DNA of 64,000 nucleotides from Halothiobacillus diazotrophicus (GTDB lineage Bacteria > Pseudomonadota > Gammaproteobacteria > Halothiobacillales > Halothiobacillaceae), in contig NZ_CP016027.1 in NCBI RefSeq assembly GCF_001663815.1, forward strand, positions 2,294,501 through 2,358,500, read 5' to 3'. A program made the translations under genes and the position numbers. Below the pieces are notes generated by a model that saw only the letters and a list, made by a program, of their open reading frames with translations, had not been told where the DNA came from and made no database searches. Positions 53,822 to 62,723 of this stretch are shown here, one piece after another (within the stretch, counting starts at the first letter, position 1; every line of letters begins with the position of its first letter).

Positions 53822-54856
53822 TTGACGAACATTGTGCGCATGCCGCTGGCCGGGTTCCGGTCGGCGGTTTTTTTATGGGCCCTGACGATCAGTGCGTCAG
53901 GATCTGCCGCAGACTACCAGTTTGCGGCGTTGCCGCTGGTGGTCGACGAGGCCAGCGGGCTGACCGCTTCCCTGCGTCATCCCGGCGTGTACTGGACCCA
54001 TGACGACAACATCAACCTGCCGGCTTCCTCGCGGCGCAGCGATCCCCTGCTGTTCGCGATCGACGGGCAGGGTAACCTTAAGTCCACGCTGAACCTCGCG
54101 CCCGTCCGCCAACGGGATTGGGAGGCGATCACCAGTGGCGAGATCGACGGTCAGCCTACTTTGATCGTCGGGGATATCGGCGACAATCGGAACAGCTGGC
54201 CGGATTATCGCCTCTGGTTCGTGCCTGAGCCGGCGGTATTGGGCGGCACGCAGAACGCCGATCCCACGGCCCTGATCCGTTTCCGATACCCCGATCAGGT
54301 GCCGGCTCCGAAACGGCAGGGCGGATGGAGCGGCGGCCACGATGCCGAGTCGCTCGTTCTCGACAGTCAGGACAGGCAGCTCCTGCTGCTGACCAAGCGG
54401 GAACATCCGGCACGCTTCTTCACGATACCGCTGAGCGCGCGGCATCCGGTGACGAACGGCGAGCGGCTCAGCGTGCAGGATCGTCATACGCCAGTCGTGA
54501 CTGCACGGTTCATCGGGTTTCTGCCCACGTTGCCCGCCCCGGATCTGTTGGCTTGGCTCTTCCATCCGGTGGTCGGTGCCTATGCCGATCAGCCCACCGA
54601 CATGACCCTGAGTGACGATGGGCGTCTGCTGGCGGTGCTCACCTATGGCGCGGTGTATTTTTTCGAACGTAAACCGGGCATGGATTGGCAGGGGGCGCTC
54701 GCCAAACCTGTGGACAGCATCGGCCTGCCGCTGATCGATCAGTGGGAAGGGATCAGTTTCAGCCGGGATCAGCGGCAACTGTTGATCGTGCGCGAGGGGA
54801 CGGGCGAACGGACCCTGATGCGGTTGGACGTGCCGACCACACTGCGTGCCCGGTAG
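53822..54856 (+). CDS. Exported beta-propeller-like protein of unknown function
   Basis: 344 residues. A signal peptide (FRSAVFLWALTISASGSAADY) makes it periplasmic or secreted. The body has repeated beta strands with Asp-rich turns: VVDEASGLTAS, YWTHDDNINLPAS, DWEAITSGEIDGQPTLIVGDIGDNRN, QPTDMTLSDDGRLLAVLTYGAVYFFE and the final DQWEGISFSRDQRQLLIVREG. Such patterns are typical of a six-bladed propeller with calcium-like turns. Similar proteins are annotated as hypothetical. I choose TTG 53822, with a ggggcga upstream; ATG 53840 is the alternative. Confidence 0.65.
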   Translation: MTNIVRMPLAGFRSAVFLWALTISASGSAADYQFAALPLVVDEASGLTASLRHPGVYWTHDDNINLPASSRRSDPLLFAIDGQGNLKSTLNLAPVRQRDWEAITSGEIDGQPTLIVGDIGDNRNSWPDYRLWFVPEPAVLGGTQNADPTALIRFRYPDQVPAPKRQGGWSGGHDAESLVLDSQDRQLLLLTKREHPARFFTIPLSARHPVTNGERLSVQDRHTPVVTARFIGFLPTLPAPDLLAWLFHPVVGAYADQPTDMTLSDDGRLLAVLTYGAVYFFERKPGMDWQGALAKPVDSIGLPLIDQWEGISFSRDQRQLLIVREGTGERTLMRLDVPTTLRAR

Positions 54857-54874
54857 TCCCCCGGACGGGGCGCT

Positions 54875-55573
54875 TCAGTGCGCGGCGATATTCCAGATGG
54901 CCAGCCCCACGGTGTACAGTCCGAAACCGGTGACGGCCGTGCCCGCGATCCAGCGAACCCACGGCTTGCGGGTGAAGGCGGAGAGCTGGGCGGCAAAAGC
55001 GCCCATCAGAAGCAGGTTCGGCAGGGTGCCCAGACCGAACCCCAGCATCAGCAGCGCACCCTGCGCGGCGCTGCCCGCCGAGAGTGCCCAGATCAGCACG
55101 CTGTAGACGAGGCCGCAGGGCAGCCAGCCCCAGACGAAGCCGAGCAGCAGCGCCTGCCGGGGGGAGCGGACGGGCATCAGTTTCCGGCCGAGGGGTTCGA
55201 TGTGGCGCCACAGGCGCGAACCCACCCGCTCGATACGCGTCAGGCCGAACCACCAGCCACCGACGTAGAGGCCCATCAGCACCATGAACAGGCCGGCAAC
55301 GATCAGCAGATAGAGCTGGGCGTGCTGCAGCGGGATGAGCGAAAGCCCGAACGCGCCGATGAGTCCGGCGATCGCCCCCGCCAGGGTGTAGGAAGTGATG
55401 CGGGCCAGATTGTAGGCGAGCAGATAGGGCATCAGCTGCCGCGCCGTCGCACGCTTGTCCGCCGGCAGGCCGAAGGTGAGGGCGCCGACGATGCCGCCGC
55501 ACATGCCGATGCAATGTACGCCGCCGAAGAATCCGACCAACAAGGCCGCCCAGAAAGTCATGTCGTTTGGCAT
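54875..55573 (-). CDS. TauE/SafE-like (DsbD-type transmembrane) inner membrane protein
   Basis: 232 residues with six helices. The N terminus TFWAALLVGFFGGVHCIGMCGGIVGAL has the HCIGMCGG motif, with two Cys, of the sulfite-exporter/UreH-like family close to the cytochrome-biogenesis DsbD domain. GFVWGWLPCGLVYSVLIWAL is the second copy of this pattern (PCG). Such proteins are often found with cytochrome oxidase or metal genes and may move sulfite, metals or electrons. ATG 55573 has a gggga upstream. The divergent neighbour is hrpA. Confidence 0.85.
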   Translation of the reverse strand: MPNDMTFWAALLVGFFGGVHCIGMCGGIVGALTFGLPADKRATARQLMPYLLAYNLARITSYTLAGAIAGLIGAFGLSLIPLQHAQLYLLIVAGLFMVLMGLYVGGWWFGLTRIERVGSRLWRHIEPLGRKLMPVRSPRQALLLGFVWGWLPCGLVYSVLIWALSAGSAAQGALLMLGFGLGTLPNLLLMGAFAAQLSAFTRKPWVRWIAGTAVTGFGLYTVGLAIWNIAAH

Positions 55574-55764
55574 GCTATCCCCATGCGTGGAAACTGGATC
55601 GAACGCGCGATCGGGTACGGGTATCCTCAGACCGGCGCGCTTCCGGTATCGGTTCGACGTCTGGTCCGCGGGATCGTTCCTGTGACCGGCACGCTCCGGT
55701 ACATCCCTGGGTGTCCTTGTGGATGGACTTGATTCTCCCGGGCGGTTCGCCAACACTGCCCGGC

Positions 55765-58700
55765 ATGAACGACCGATCGCCCCACCCCGAGTCCCCATCG
55801 GACATCCCCAAGCCGCCCGAAGGGCCCGGGGCGCAGACGCCCGACCCGAAAAACCCCGAGGATGTTACCGCTTTTTTGCGGGCGCATCTCGATCAATTGC
55901 CCCTGAGCGATGTCCCCCGGCTGGCCCGGCGGCTGGCGGGATTCGAGCGGAGCCTGCGTGCGGGAGACGGCGGAAAGGGTCAACGTGACCCGGCGCATCC
56001 TGGTCGGAATGGTCCCGGCAAGGCAGGGCGAGCGCCCCGAACTCCGGATACCCTGGCGACGCTGGTGGATGCCTTCGAGGCGTCGGCCGCGCTGGTGACG
56101 GCGCGCCGGGGGCATGACCTGAAATTCGACTATCCGGACGATCTCCCCGTCAGCGGCGAACGCACGAAGATCATGGATCTGCTGCGCGCCCATCCGGTGG
56201 TGATCGTGGCCGGGGAAACCGGCTCGGGCAAGACCACGCAGTTGCCGAAGATGCTGCTGGAGCTGGGGTACGGCCTGCGCGGACAGGTCGGCCATACCCA
56301 GCCCCGGCGGATCGCGGCGCGCAACGTCGCCAGTCGTTTGGCCGAGGAGTTGGGTTCGGCGGGAGCGCAGGCCGTCGGCTACAAGGTGCGTTTCTCCGAT
56401 CAGACGCAGCCGACGAGCCGGGTCGCCGTGATGACCGACGGCATCCTGCTGGCCGAGATCAATCGCGATCCCGATCTGCTGCGCTACGACGCCCTGATCA
56501 TCGACGAGGCGCACGAACGCAGTCTGAACATCGACTTTCTGCTCGGGATCCTGCGTCAGTTGATCGAACGCCGGCCCGATTTCCGGCTGGTGATCACCTC
56601 CGCGACGATCGATACGGCCCGATTCGCACAGCATTTCGCCCGGCTCGACCCCGCCACGGGCAGCCTGCTGCCAGCGCCCGTCGTGCCGGTGTCGGGGCGC
56701 AGCTATCCGGTCGAGATCCGTTATCGGCCCCTGGATGCGTCCCGACAGGGCGACGACGCGGGTGACGGGGATGCGGCCGGGGAGGAACGCGATCTGCCGG
56801 CCGCCGTGGTGGCGGCGGTGGACGAACTGATCGTCGAGGGACTGGGCGATATCCTGGTGTTCCTGCCCGGCGAGCGCGAGATCCGCGATTGTGCCCAGCG
56901 ACTTTCCCGGCACGGCCTGCGCCATACCGAGATCCTGCCGCTGTACGCCCGGCTGTCCACGGCGGAGCAGCAGCGGGTTTTCGCGCCGCACACGGGACGC
57001 CGGGTCGTGCTGACCACGAACGTGGCGGAAACCTCCCTGACCGTGCCGGGTATCCATTACGTGATCGACTCCGGTCTGGCGCGCATCGCCCGTTACAGCC
57101 CTCGTTCCCGGGTGCAGAAACTGGCGGTCGAGGCCATTTCCCAGGCCTCGGCCAAGCAGCGGGCCGGGCGCTGCGGGCGCATTGCGCCGGGGATTTGCAT
57201 CCGCCTGTACGATGAGGCGGACTTCACCGGGCGACCGGCCTTCACCAATCCGGAAATCCTGCGTACCAATCTCGCTTCCGTGGTGTTGCGCCTGATCGAC
57301 CTGAAGCTGGGCGAGCCGGAGCATTTCCCTTTCATCGAACCGCCCGATTCGCGCCAGCTGGCAGCGGCGCGGCGACTGCTGTTCGAGTTGCACGGGCTCG
57401 ATGGCGAACAGCGCATTACGACACTGGGACGGCGTCTGGCACGGTTGCCCGTCGATCCCACGCTCGCTCGGATGGTGCTGGCGGCCCTGTCGCTGGGCGA
57501 TGCCGTGGCCGTCGATACCCTGATCGTGGTGGCGTTCCTGTCGATCCAGGATCCGCGCGAGCGACCGGCCGATCATGCCCAGGCCGCCGATCAGGCGCAG
57601 CAGGCGTTTCGGGTGGCCGATTCGGATTTCGCCGCCGTGTTGTCCCTGTGGCATGCCTGGCATCAGGTGGTGCGGCACGAATCGCAACGCCAGCGCCGGG
57701 CATGGGCCAAGCGGCATTTCCTGTCCTACAATCGTCTGCTCGAATGGCACGATCTCTTCGGCCAACTGCGGCAGATCGTCGATGAGCTGAACCAGCGCGC
57801 GCTACCCGACGCGCAGCCCGTGCCGGGGCCCGGTGTCGAGCTTGCCGAGTCGGACAAGTCCGGCTGGCAGACCCGCCTCGACCAGTTGCACCAGGCGATT
57901 CTGCCCGGCCTGCTGGCCCAGATCGGCATGCGTGACGAGGCGCAGCGGGCGGATCGGACGGAGAAGGCCGACCAGCGCGGTCAGAAGAAACGCACGCCCA
58001 CCGTGTATATCGGGGCAAACAACCGCCGTTTCATGCTGTTTCCCGGTTCCGGGGTCGCCAAGCTGTCGCCCAAGTGGGTCATGAGTGCCGAGATCGTCGA
58101 GACCACCCGTGTGTATGCGCGGATGGTCGCGGCGATCAACCCGCGCTGGATCGAGCCTCTGGCGGGGCATCTCACGACCCGGGAACACAGCGAGCCGCAA
58201 TGGGATCAGCGCGGCGGACGCGTGATGGCTTTCGAGACCGTGAAGCTGTTCGGTCTGCCGATTGTCACCAAACGGCGGATCGACTTCGGACGGATCGATC
58301 CGCTGTTGGCGCGGGAGATCTTCATTCGTTCCGCGCTGGTGGAGGGTGCGTTCGAGAGTAATCTGCGCTTCTGGCGGGACAATCAGGCATTGATCTCCGA
58401 AATTCGTGAGCTGGAGGCGCGCACGCGGCGACCGGACCTGCTGATCGACGATCAGGTCATCTTCGATTTCTACGCCAGCCATCTGCCGGCGGACGTGCAT
58501 GACACCGCCGGCCTCGTACGCTGGCTGAAGGAAGTGGGCCCCTCGCAACCGACCGCCCTGTGCATGACGCGCGACGACGTGCTCAAGCGCGAGCCCGACC
58601 AGCACGATCCCAAGGGCTTCCCCGACCGCCTGCAGATGGGCGCCTTCAGTCTGCCGCTGCATTACCACTTCGCGCCGGGCAGCGACGACGACGGGGTGAC

Positions 58701-60027
58701 GTTGCGCCTGCCGCTGGCCGCCCTCAACCAGATCGACGCCGCACGGGCCAGTCATCTCATTCCCGGCTTGCGGCGGGAAAAGATCGAGGCGCTGATCCGT
58801 GGTCTGCCCAAGGCGGATCGGCGGCATTTCGTGCCCGCACCCGAGTTTGCGGCCGCCGTCAACGAACGGATTGCCGTGGAGCAGGGCGATCTGATCGGGC
58901 AGCTGGCGACGGAGTTGCATCGCATGACCGGGCATCGCGTCGATCCCGAACTGTTCGACGAACGCAAGCTGCTGTCACACCTGCGGATGCGGTTCGCGGT
59001 GGTCAACGATGCGGGCGAGGAGCTGGATGCCGACCGGGATCTGACGGTGCTGGTCGCTCGCCACCAGGCGGCGGCGCAACAGGCCTTTGCCCAGCGGACG
59101 CGCCACCGGCTGGAGCGTGACGACCTGACGGACTGGTCGCTGGGCGATCTGCCCGAGCAGCTCACCGTCGAGCAGCAGGGGGCGCAGTTGCAGGCCTACC
59201 CGGCGCTGGTCGATGCCGGGGATCACGTCCGCGTGGCGCTGCTTGACGACGCGGAGCGGGCGCTGGCGGCGCACCGGGCCGGCGTGACGCGGCTCCTGAT
59301 GCTCGCCTTGCCGGAGCAGGTCCGGCACCTGATGCAATACCTCAAGCAGGAGCGGGCGCTCGATCCGGCGCGTCTGCAGTACAGTCAGTTGAGTCATCGC
59401 CGCCCGCTGCCGGAACAGGGGCTAGTCCTGCCGAATCGGCGGGATGTGGCCTTCGATACGGAAATCGTGGCCCGCGCGGTGGCCGGACTGGCCGTCGACG
59501 ACCGTCCACCGGTTCGGGATGCGTCCGGGTTCGCCGAACGGGTCGAATGGCTCCGGCCGCGGCTGGATGAGGCGGTGCGCCAACTGGCCGAGCAGTTGCG
59601 CGGCCTGTTTGCCCAGCATCAGGCGCTGCGGGCCCGACTCAAGGGTCGGTTGCCGCTGTCGCAGATCGAGGCGGCGCGGGAGGTGGCAGAACAGTTCGAT
59701 GCGCTGATCTATCCCGGATTCATCTGGTATACGCCCCAGAGCTTGTTCGGCCAGTTGCCCCGCTACCTGACGGCGGCGGAGAAGCGCCTGGAGAAGATCG
59801 ACCGGCATCCCGAACGGGATCGGATGCTTCGGGTGCAGTTCATGCCATTGTGCAGCCGGGTCCTAGCGCGGATCGGTCAGTCGACGGACGATCCGGCCGA
59901 GTTCCTGGCCTTGTGCCGGTTGCAGGAGCAACTCGAGGAGTGGCGCGTCGCCACGTTCGCCCAGGAGTTGGCACGAAAGGGTGCACCGGCCGCGCCGGAG
60001 ATCGAGCAGAGTCTGAAACGATTCTAG
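55765..60027 (+). CDS. hrpA: ATP-dependent RNA helicase HrpA
   Basis: 1420 residues from ATG 55765; an ATG at 55723 is also possible, and neither has a strong ribosome site. Walker A AGETGSGKTTQLPK is near residue 150, DEAH (IIDEAHERSLNIDF) near 247, motif III TSATID, and motif VI AKQRAGRCGRI. The helicase-associated HA2 and OB regions follow, then the long HrpA-specific C terminus (about 600 residues). HrpA acts on mRNA and on stalled ribosomes in E. coli. The N terminus is Pro- and Asp-rich and disordered for about 40 residues. Its length is close to E. coli HrpA (1300), slightly longer. Confidence 0.94.
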   Translation: MNDRSPHPESPSDIPKPPEGPGAQTPDPKNPEDVTAFLRAHLDQLPLSDVPRLARRLAGFERSLRAGDGGKGQRDPAHPGRNGPGKAGRAPRTPDTLATLVDAFEASAALVTARRGHDLKFDYPDDLPVSGERTKIMDLLRAHPVVIVAGETGSGKTTQLPKMLLELGYGLRGQVGHTQPRRIAARNVASRLAEELGSAGAQAVGYKVRFSDQTQPTSRVAVMTDGILLAEINRDPDLLRYDALIIDEAHERSLNIDFLLGILRQLIERRPDFRLVITSATIDTARFAQHFARLDPATGSLLPAPVVPVSGRSYPVEIRYRPLDASRQGDDAGDGDAAGEERDLPAAVVAAVDELIVEGLGDILVFLPGEREIRDCAQRLSRHGLRHTEILPLYARLSTAEQQRVFAPHTGRRVVLTTNVAETSLTVPGIHYVIDSGLARIARYSPRSRVQKLAVEAISQASAKQRAGRCGRIAPGICIRLYDEADFTGRPAFTNPEILRTNLASVVLRLIDLKLGEPEHFPFIEPPDSRQLAAARRLLFELHGLDGEQRITTLGRRLARLPVDPTLARMVLAALSLGDAVAVDTLIVVAFLSIQDPRERPADHAQAADQAQQAFRVADSDFAAVLSLWHAWHQVVRHESQRQRRAWAKRHFLSYNRLLEWHDLFGQLRQIVDELNQRALPDAQPVPGPGVELAESDKSGWQTRLDQLHQAILPGLLAQIGMRDEAQRADRTEKADQRGQKKRTPTVYIGANNRRFMLFPGSGVAKLSPKWVMSAEIVETTRVYARMVAAINPRWIEPLAGHLTTREHSEPQWDQRGGRVMAFETVKLFGLPIVTKRRIDFGRIDPLLAREIFIRSALVEGAFESNLRFWRDNQALISEIRELEARTRRPDLLIDDQVIFDFYASHLPADVHDTAGLVRWLKEVGPSQPTALCMTRDDVLKREPDQHDPKGFPDRLQMGAFSLPLHYHFAPGSDDDGVTLRLPLAALNQIDAARASHLIPGLRREKIEALIRGLPKADRRHFVPAPEFAAAVNERIAVEQGDLIGQLATELHRMTGHRVDPELFDERKLLSHLRMRFAVVNDAGEELDADRDLTVLVARHQAAAQQAFAQRTRHRLERDDLTDWSLGDLPEQLTVEQQGAQLQAYPALVDAGDHVRVALLDDAERALAAHRAGVTRLLMLALPEQVRHLMQYLKQERALDPARLQYSQLSHRRPLPEQGLVLPNRRDVAFDTEIVARAVAGLAVDDRPPVRDASGFAERVEWLRPRLDEAVRQLAEQLRGLFAQHQALRARLKGRLPLSQIEAAREVAEQFDALIYPGFIWYTPQSLFGQLPRYLTAAEKRLEKIDRHPERDRMLRVQFMPLCSRVLARIGQSTDDPAEFLALCRLQEQLEEWRVATFAQELARKGAPAAPEIEQSLKRF

Positions 60028-60142
60028 GCATGCAGTCGGGCGGGTGTCTGCTGGTATGATCGGGTGGCTTTCGGCCTGAAGAGTCGGTTCCATCCAGGGC
60101 GTTCGCGCAGGGCGCCGGGACACGAAAGGAAGGGGTAATACC

Positions 60143-61207
60143 ATGAAAACGTTTGCGTGCACGCACTGTGGTCAGCCTGTCTTTTTCGAGAATGTCTATT
60201 GCGAATCCTGCAATAGTCCCTTGGGTTTCGATCCCGGTGATCAGACGCTCCGGGCATTCGAGATCCAGCCTGACGGTATCTGGCGGCCATTGGGGCCGGA
60301 TGCCGATCGGCGTTACCGTCCGTGCCGCAATTACCATGAGGCGCAGGTCTGCAACTGGATGGTCCGGGATTCGGACGATACGGTCTACTGTCGGAGCTGT
60401 CGCTATACGGCGGTGATTCCGCAGCTCGATAGGCCCGAGAACCGACGGTACTGGTTCCTGCTGGAATCCGCAAAGCGTCGATTGATTTACGCGCTGGACC
60501 AACTGGGGTTGCCGATTCCGGGCCGGGACGAGGATCCACAGCGGGGGCTGGCCTTTCGATTCCTGGCCGATCAGCGTTCGGATCATCGCGTGGTCACCGG
60601 TCACGACGCGGGGTTGATCACCGTCAATATCGTCGAAGCGGACGATGCCGAACGTGAAGCGATCCGGACCCGGCTGAACGAACCCTATCGGACGCTGCTG
60701 GGGCACTTCCGGCATGAGATCGGCCACTTCTACTGGGAATTGCTGATTGCCGATGGCCCCCGTCTCGACGAGTTCCGGGCACTGTTCGGCGATGAGCGCG
60801 CGGATTACCAGGCTGCTTTGAACCGGTACTATCAGTCACCCCCACCGGAGGATTGGTCGCGTTCGTACATCAGTGCGTATGCGACGATGCACCCCTGGGA
60901 GGACTGGGCCGAAACCTGGGCGCATTACATGCATATCGTCGACGCGCTCGGCACGGCCCGGAATTGGGGCGTGCGTATTCATCGCGCGGCCGGCCGGTTC
61001 GATGACTGGGTGGATCTGGAAGGGGATGTCGGGGACTTCCGCACGGACATCATTCGTGTCTGGCTCCCTTTGAGTCAGTTTCTCAACAGCATGAACCGGA
61101 GCCTCGGGCAGAAGGACAGTTATCCCTTCGTGATCCCGGACGGCGTGATCCAGAAGCTGGTGTTCATCCATCAGGTGGTCCAGGATGCCCGCGAGACTGC
61201 CGGGTAG
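60143..61207 (+). CDS. Putative zinc-binding metallopeptidase
   Basis: 354 residues. The N terminus has a double zinc ribbon (CTHCGQPVFFENVYCESCN, then CRNYHEAQVCNW... VYCRSCRYTAV). The peptidase motif H-E-I-G-H is at residues 191-195 (FRHEIGHFYWELL), with the third ligand likely to be Asp or Glu in HPWEDWAETWAHYMHIVDAL. The family (PF15887) is a gluzincin-like group of unknown substrates. No signal peptide is present. An aaaggaaggggtaatacc precedes the ATG. It is followed by the convergent cfa gene. Confidence 0.85.
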   Translation: MKTFACTHCGQPVFFENVYCESCNSPLGFDPGDQTLRAFEIQPDGIWRPLGPDADRRYRPCRNYHEAQVCNWMVRDSDDTVYCRSCRYTAVIPQLDRPENRRYWFLLESAKRRLIYALDQLGLPIPGRDEDPQRGLAFRFLADQRSDHRVVTGHDAGLITVNIVEADDAEREAIRTRLNEPYRTLLGHFRHEIGHFYWELLIADGPRLDEFRALFGDERADYQAALNRYYQSPPPEDWSRSYISAYATMHPWEDWAETWAHYMHIVDALGTARNWGVRIHRAAGRFDDWVDLEGDVGDFRTDIIRVWLPLSQFLNSMNRSLGQKDSYPFVIPDGVIQKLVFIHQVVQDARETAG

Positions 61208-61232
61208 CCCTGAATGCGGACAGCACGCGTCG

Positions 61233-62435
61233 TCAGGCGGGACGACGGTAGCCGCCCCGAACGCCTGAGGGCGAGAGAACGCATTGCAGCAGATTGAGTT
61301 GTCGCGACCGGAACGCACCCGCGCAGGACAGCAGGTAGTAGCGCCACATCCGCTCGAACGTGTCGCCATACTCGGATCGGTATTTCGGCCAGGCTTGCGT
61401 GAAATTGTCGTGCCAGGCCATGAGCGTGCGATCGTAGTCGGTGCCGAAGTTATGCACGTCCTCGATCACGAACCGACCTTCCGTTGCTTCGGCAATCTGG
61501 CGGAACGACGGGGTCTCGCCGTTGGGAAAGATGTACTTGTCGATCCAGGGGTCGGGTGCGCTGTTCGAGCTGTCGCCGGTGATCGTATGAAGCAGGAACA
61601 GTCCGTCCGGCTTGAGGCAGCGGCGGGCCACATCCATGTAGCGGGCGTAGTTCTTGCGACCGACATGCTCGAACATGCCGACGGACACAATGTGATCGAA
61701 GGATTCGTGCAGATCCCGATAATCCTGCAGCCGGAATTCGACCGGCAGTCCGGCACACAGCCGCCGCCCGTATTCGGCCTGTTCCTTCGAGATGGTGACG
61801 CCGACGCAACTGACTCCATAACGTTCGGCAGCGAAGCGCATGAAGCTGCCCCAGCCGCAACCGATATCCAGGATGCGTTGACCCGGTTGGAGATCCAGCT
61901 TGCGACAGATCAGATCCAGCTTGGCTTCCTGGGCTTCGTCCAGCGTCGTCACGCCCGTCGCCCAGTAGCCGCAGGTATAGGTCATACGCGCGTCGAGCAT
62001 GTCGCGATAGAAATCATTGCCCAGATCGTAGTGACGCTGACCGACGGCCCAGGCGCGCACCGGGCTCTGTCGGTTGAGGAGCCGTGCGGCGATCGCGTGC
62101 CGGATCAGCGACCAGGAGCGGCCTACGGCCGGATTCGTATCCAGGTGTGCCCGCATGACTCGCTCGATGAACTGGTCGACCGCAGGAATGTCGACCCAAC
62201 CGGCCATGTAGCTTTCGCCCAGCCCCAGATTGCCGAAACCGAGAATCCGGCCGGGCGCCCGGGGATCCCGAATGTGCAGATCCCAGGGCCGCAGACCATT
62301 GATCCGGACGTCGGCCAGGGCCAGCAGGTCGGCGAGCATGGTCTGTACTCGTGACGAATCGCTGCGTGTCGTGTCTCGCCCGTTCGTGTCGTTCCGCTCA
62401 CTATTCTCCATGGCGGACACCGATTGCTTTGCCAT
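61233..62435 (-). CDS. cfa: Cyclopropane-fatty-acyl-phospholipid synthase
   Basis: 400 residues from ATG 62435, with gagaggg upstream. SAM motif I is ILDIGCGWGSFMRFAAE. GVTISKEQAEYGRR and VSVGMFEHVGRKNYARYM are the CFA synthase blocks, with the bicarbonate-site residues in YIFPNGETPS. The N-terminal domain (GFGNLGLGESYMAGWVDIPAVDQF) is the lipid-binding part. It adds a methylene from SAM to unsaturated phospholipid chains, giving acid and stress tolerance. It ends RGGYRRPA. The 288 bases upstream hold its promoter and that of the divergent gene at 62724; I could not fix either. Confidence 0.94.
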   Translation of the reverse strand: MAKQSVSAMENSERNDTNGRDTTRSDSSRVQTMLADLLALADVRINGLRPWDLHIRDPRAPGRILGFGNLGLGESYMAGWVDIPAVDQFIERVMRAHLDTNPAVGRSWSLIRHAIAARLLNRQSPVRAWAVGQRHYDLGNDFYRDMLDARMTYTCGYWATGVTTLDEAQEAKLDLICRKLDLQPGQRILDIGCGWGSFMRFAAERYGVSCVGVTISKEQAEYGRRLCAGLPVEFRLQDYRDLHESFDHIVSVGMFEHVGRKNYARYMDVARRCLKPDGLFLLHTITGDSSNSAPDPWIDKYIFPNGETPSFRQIAEATEGRFVIEDVHNFGTDYDRTLMAWHDNFTQAWPKYRSEYGDTFERMWRYYLLSCAGAFRSRQLNLLQCVLSPSGVRGGYRRPA

Positions 62436-62723
62436 GCGCGCCCTCTCTTCGTGAAATTCGGGCGGTTCAGACCGGCAAAGTCCGGTACGCCCGATCACCG
62501 GCGAATTCGTCGATGCGATGGATGGTATCGATGGGTCGTCAGAACGTCCGGTATCCGGGTGAGCCGGCCGATCGTTTCGTCTGCTACCTATAGCGCGTTC
62601 CCGATCATCATGCAACCTATTGGTCGACTGGGGTTTTCGCAGTAATCCTCGCCGTCCGCCATGAGGTAACATGGCTCGATCGGATCACGAGGATGACATC
62701 GTGCATACGGAGGAAAGCTTTCA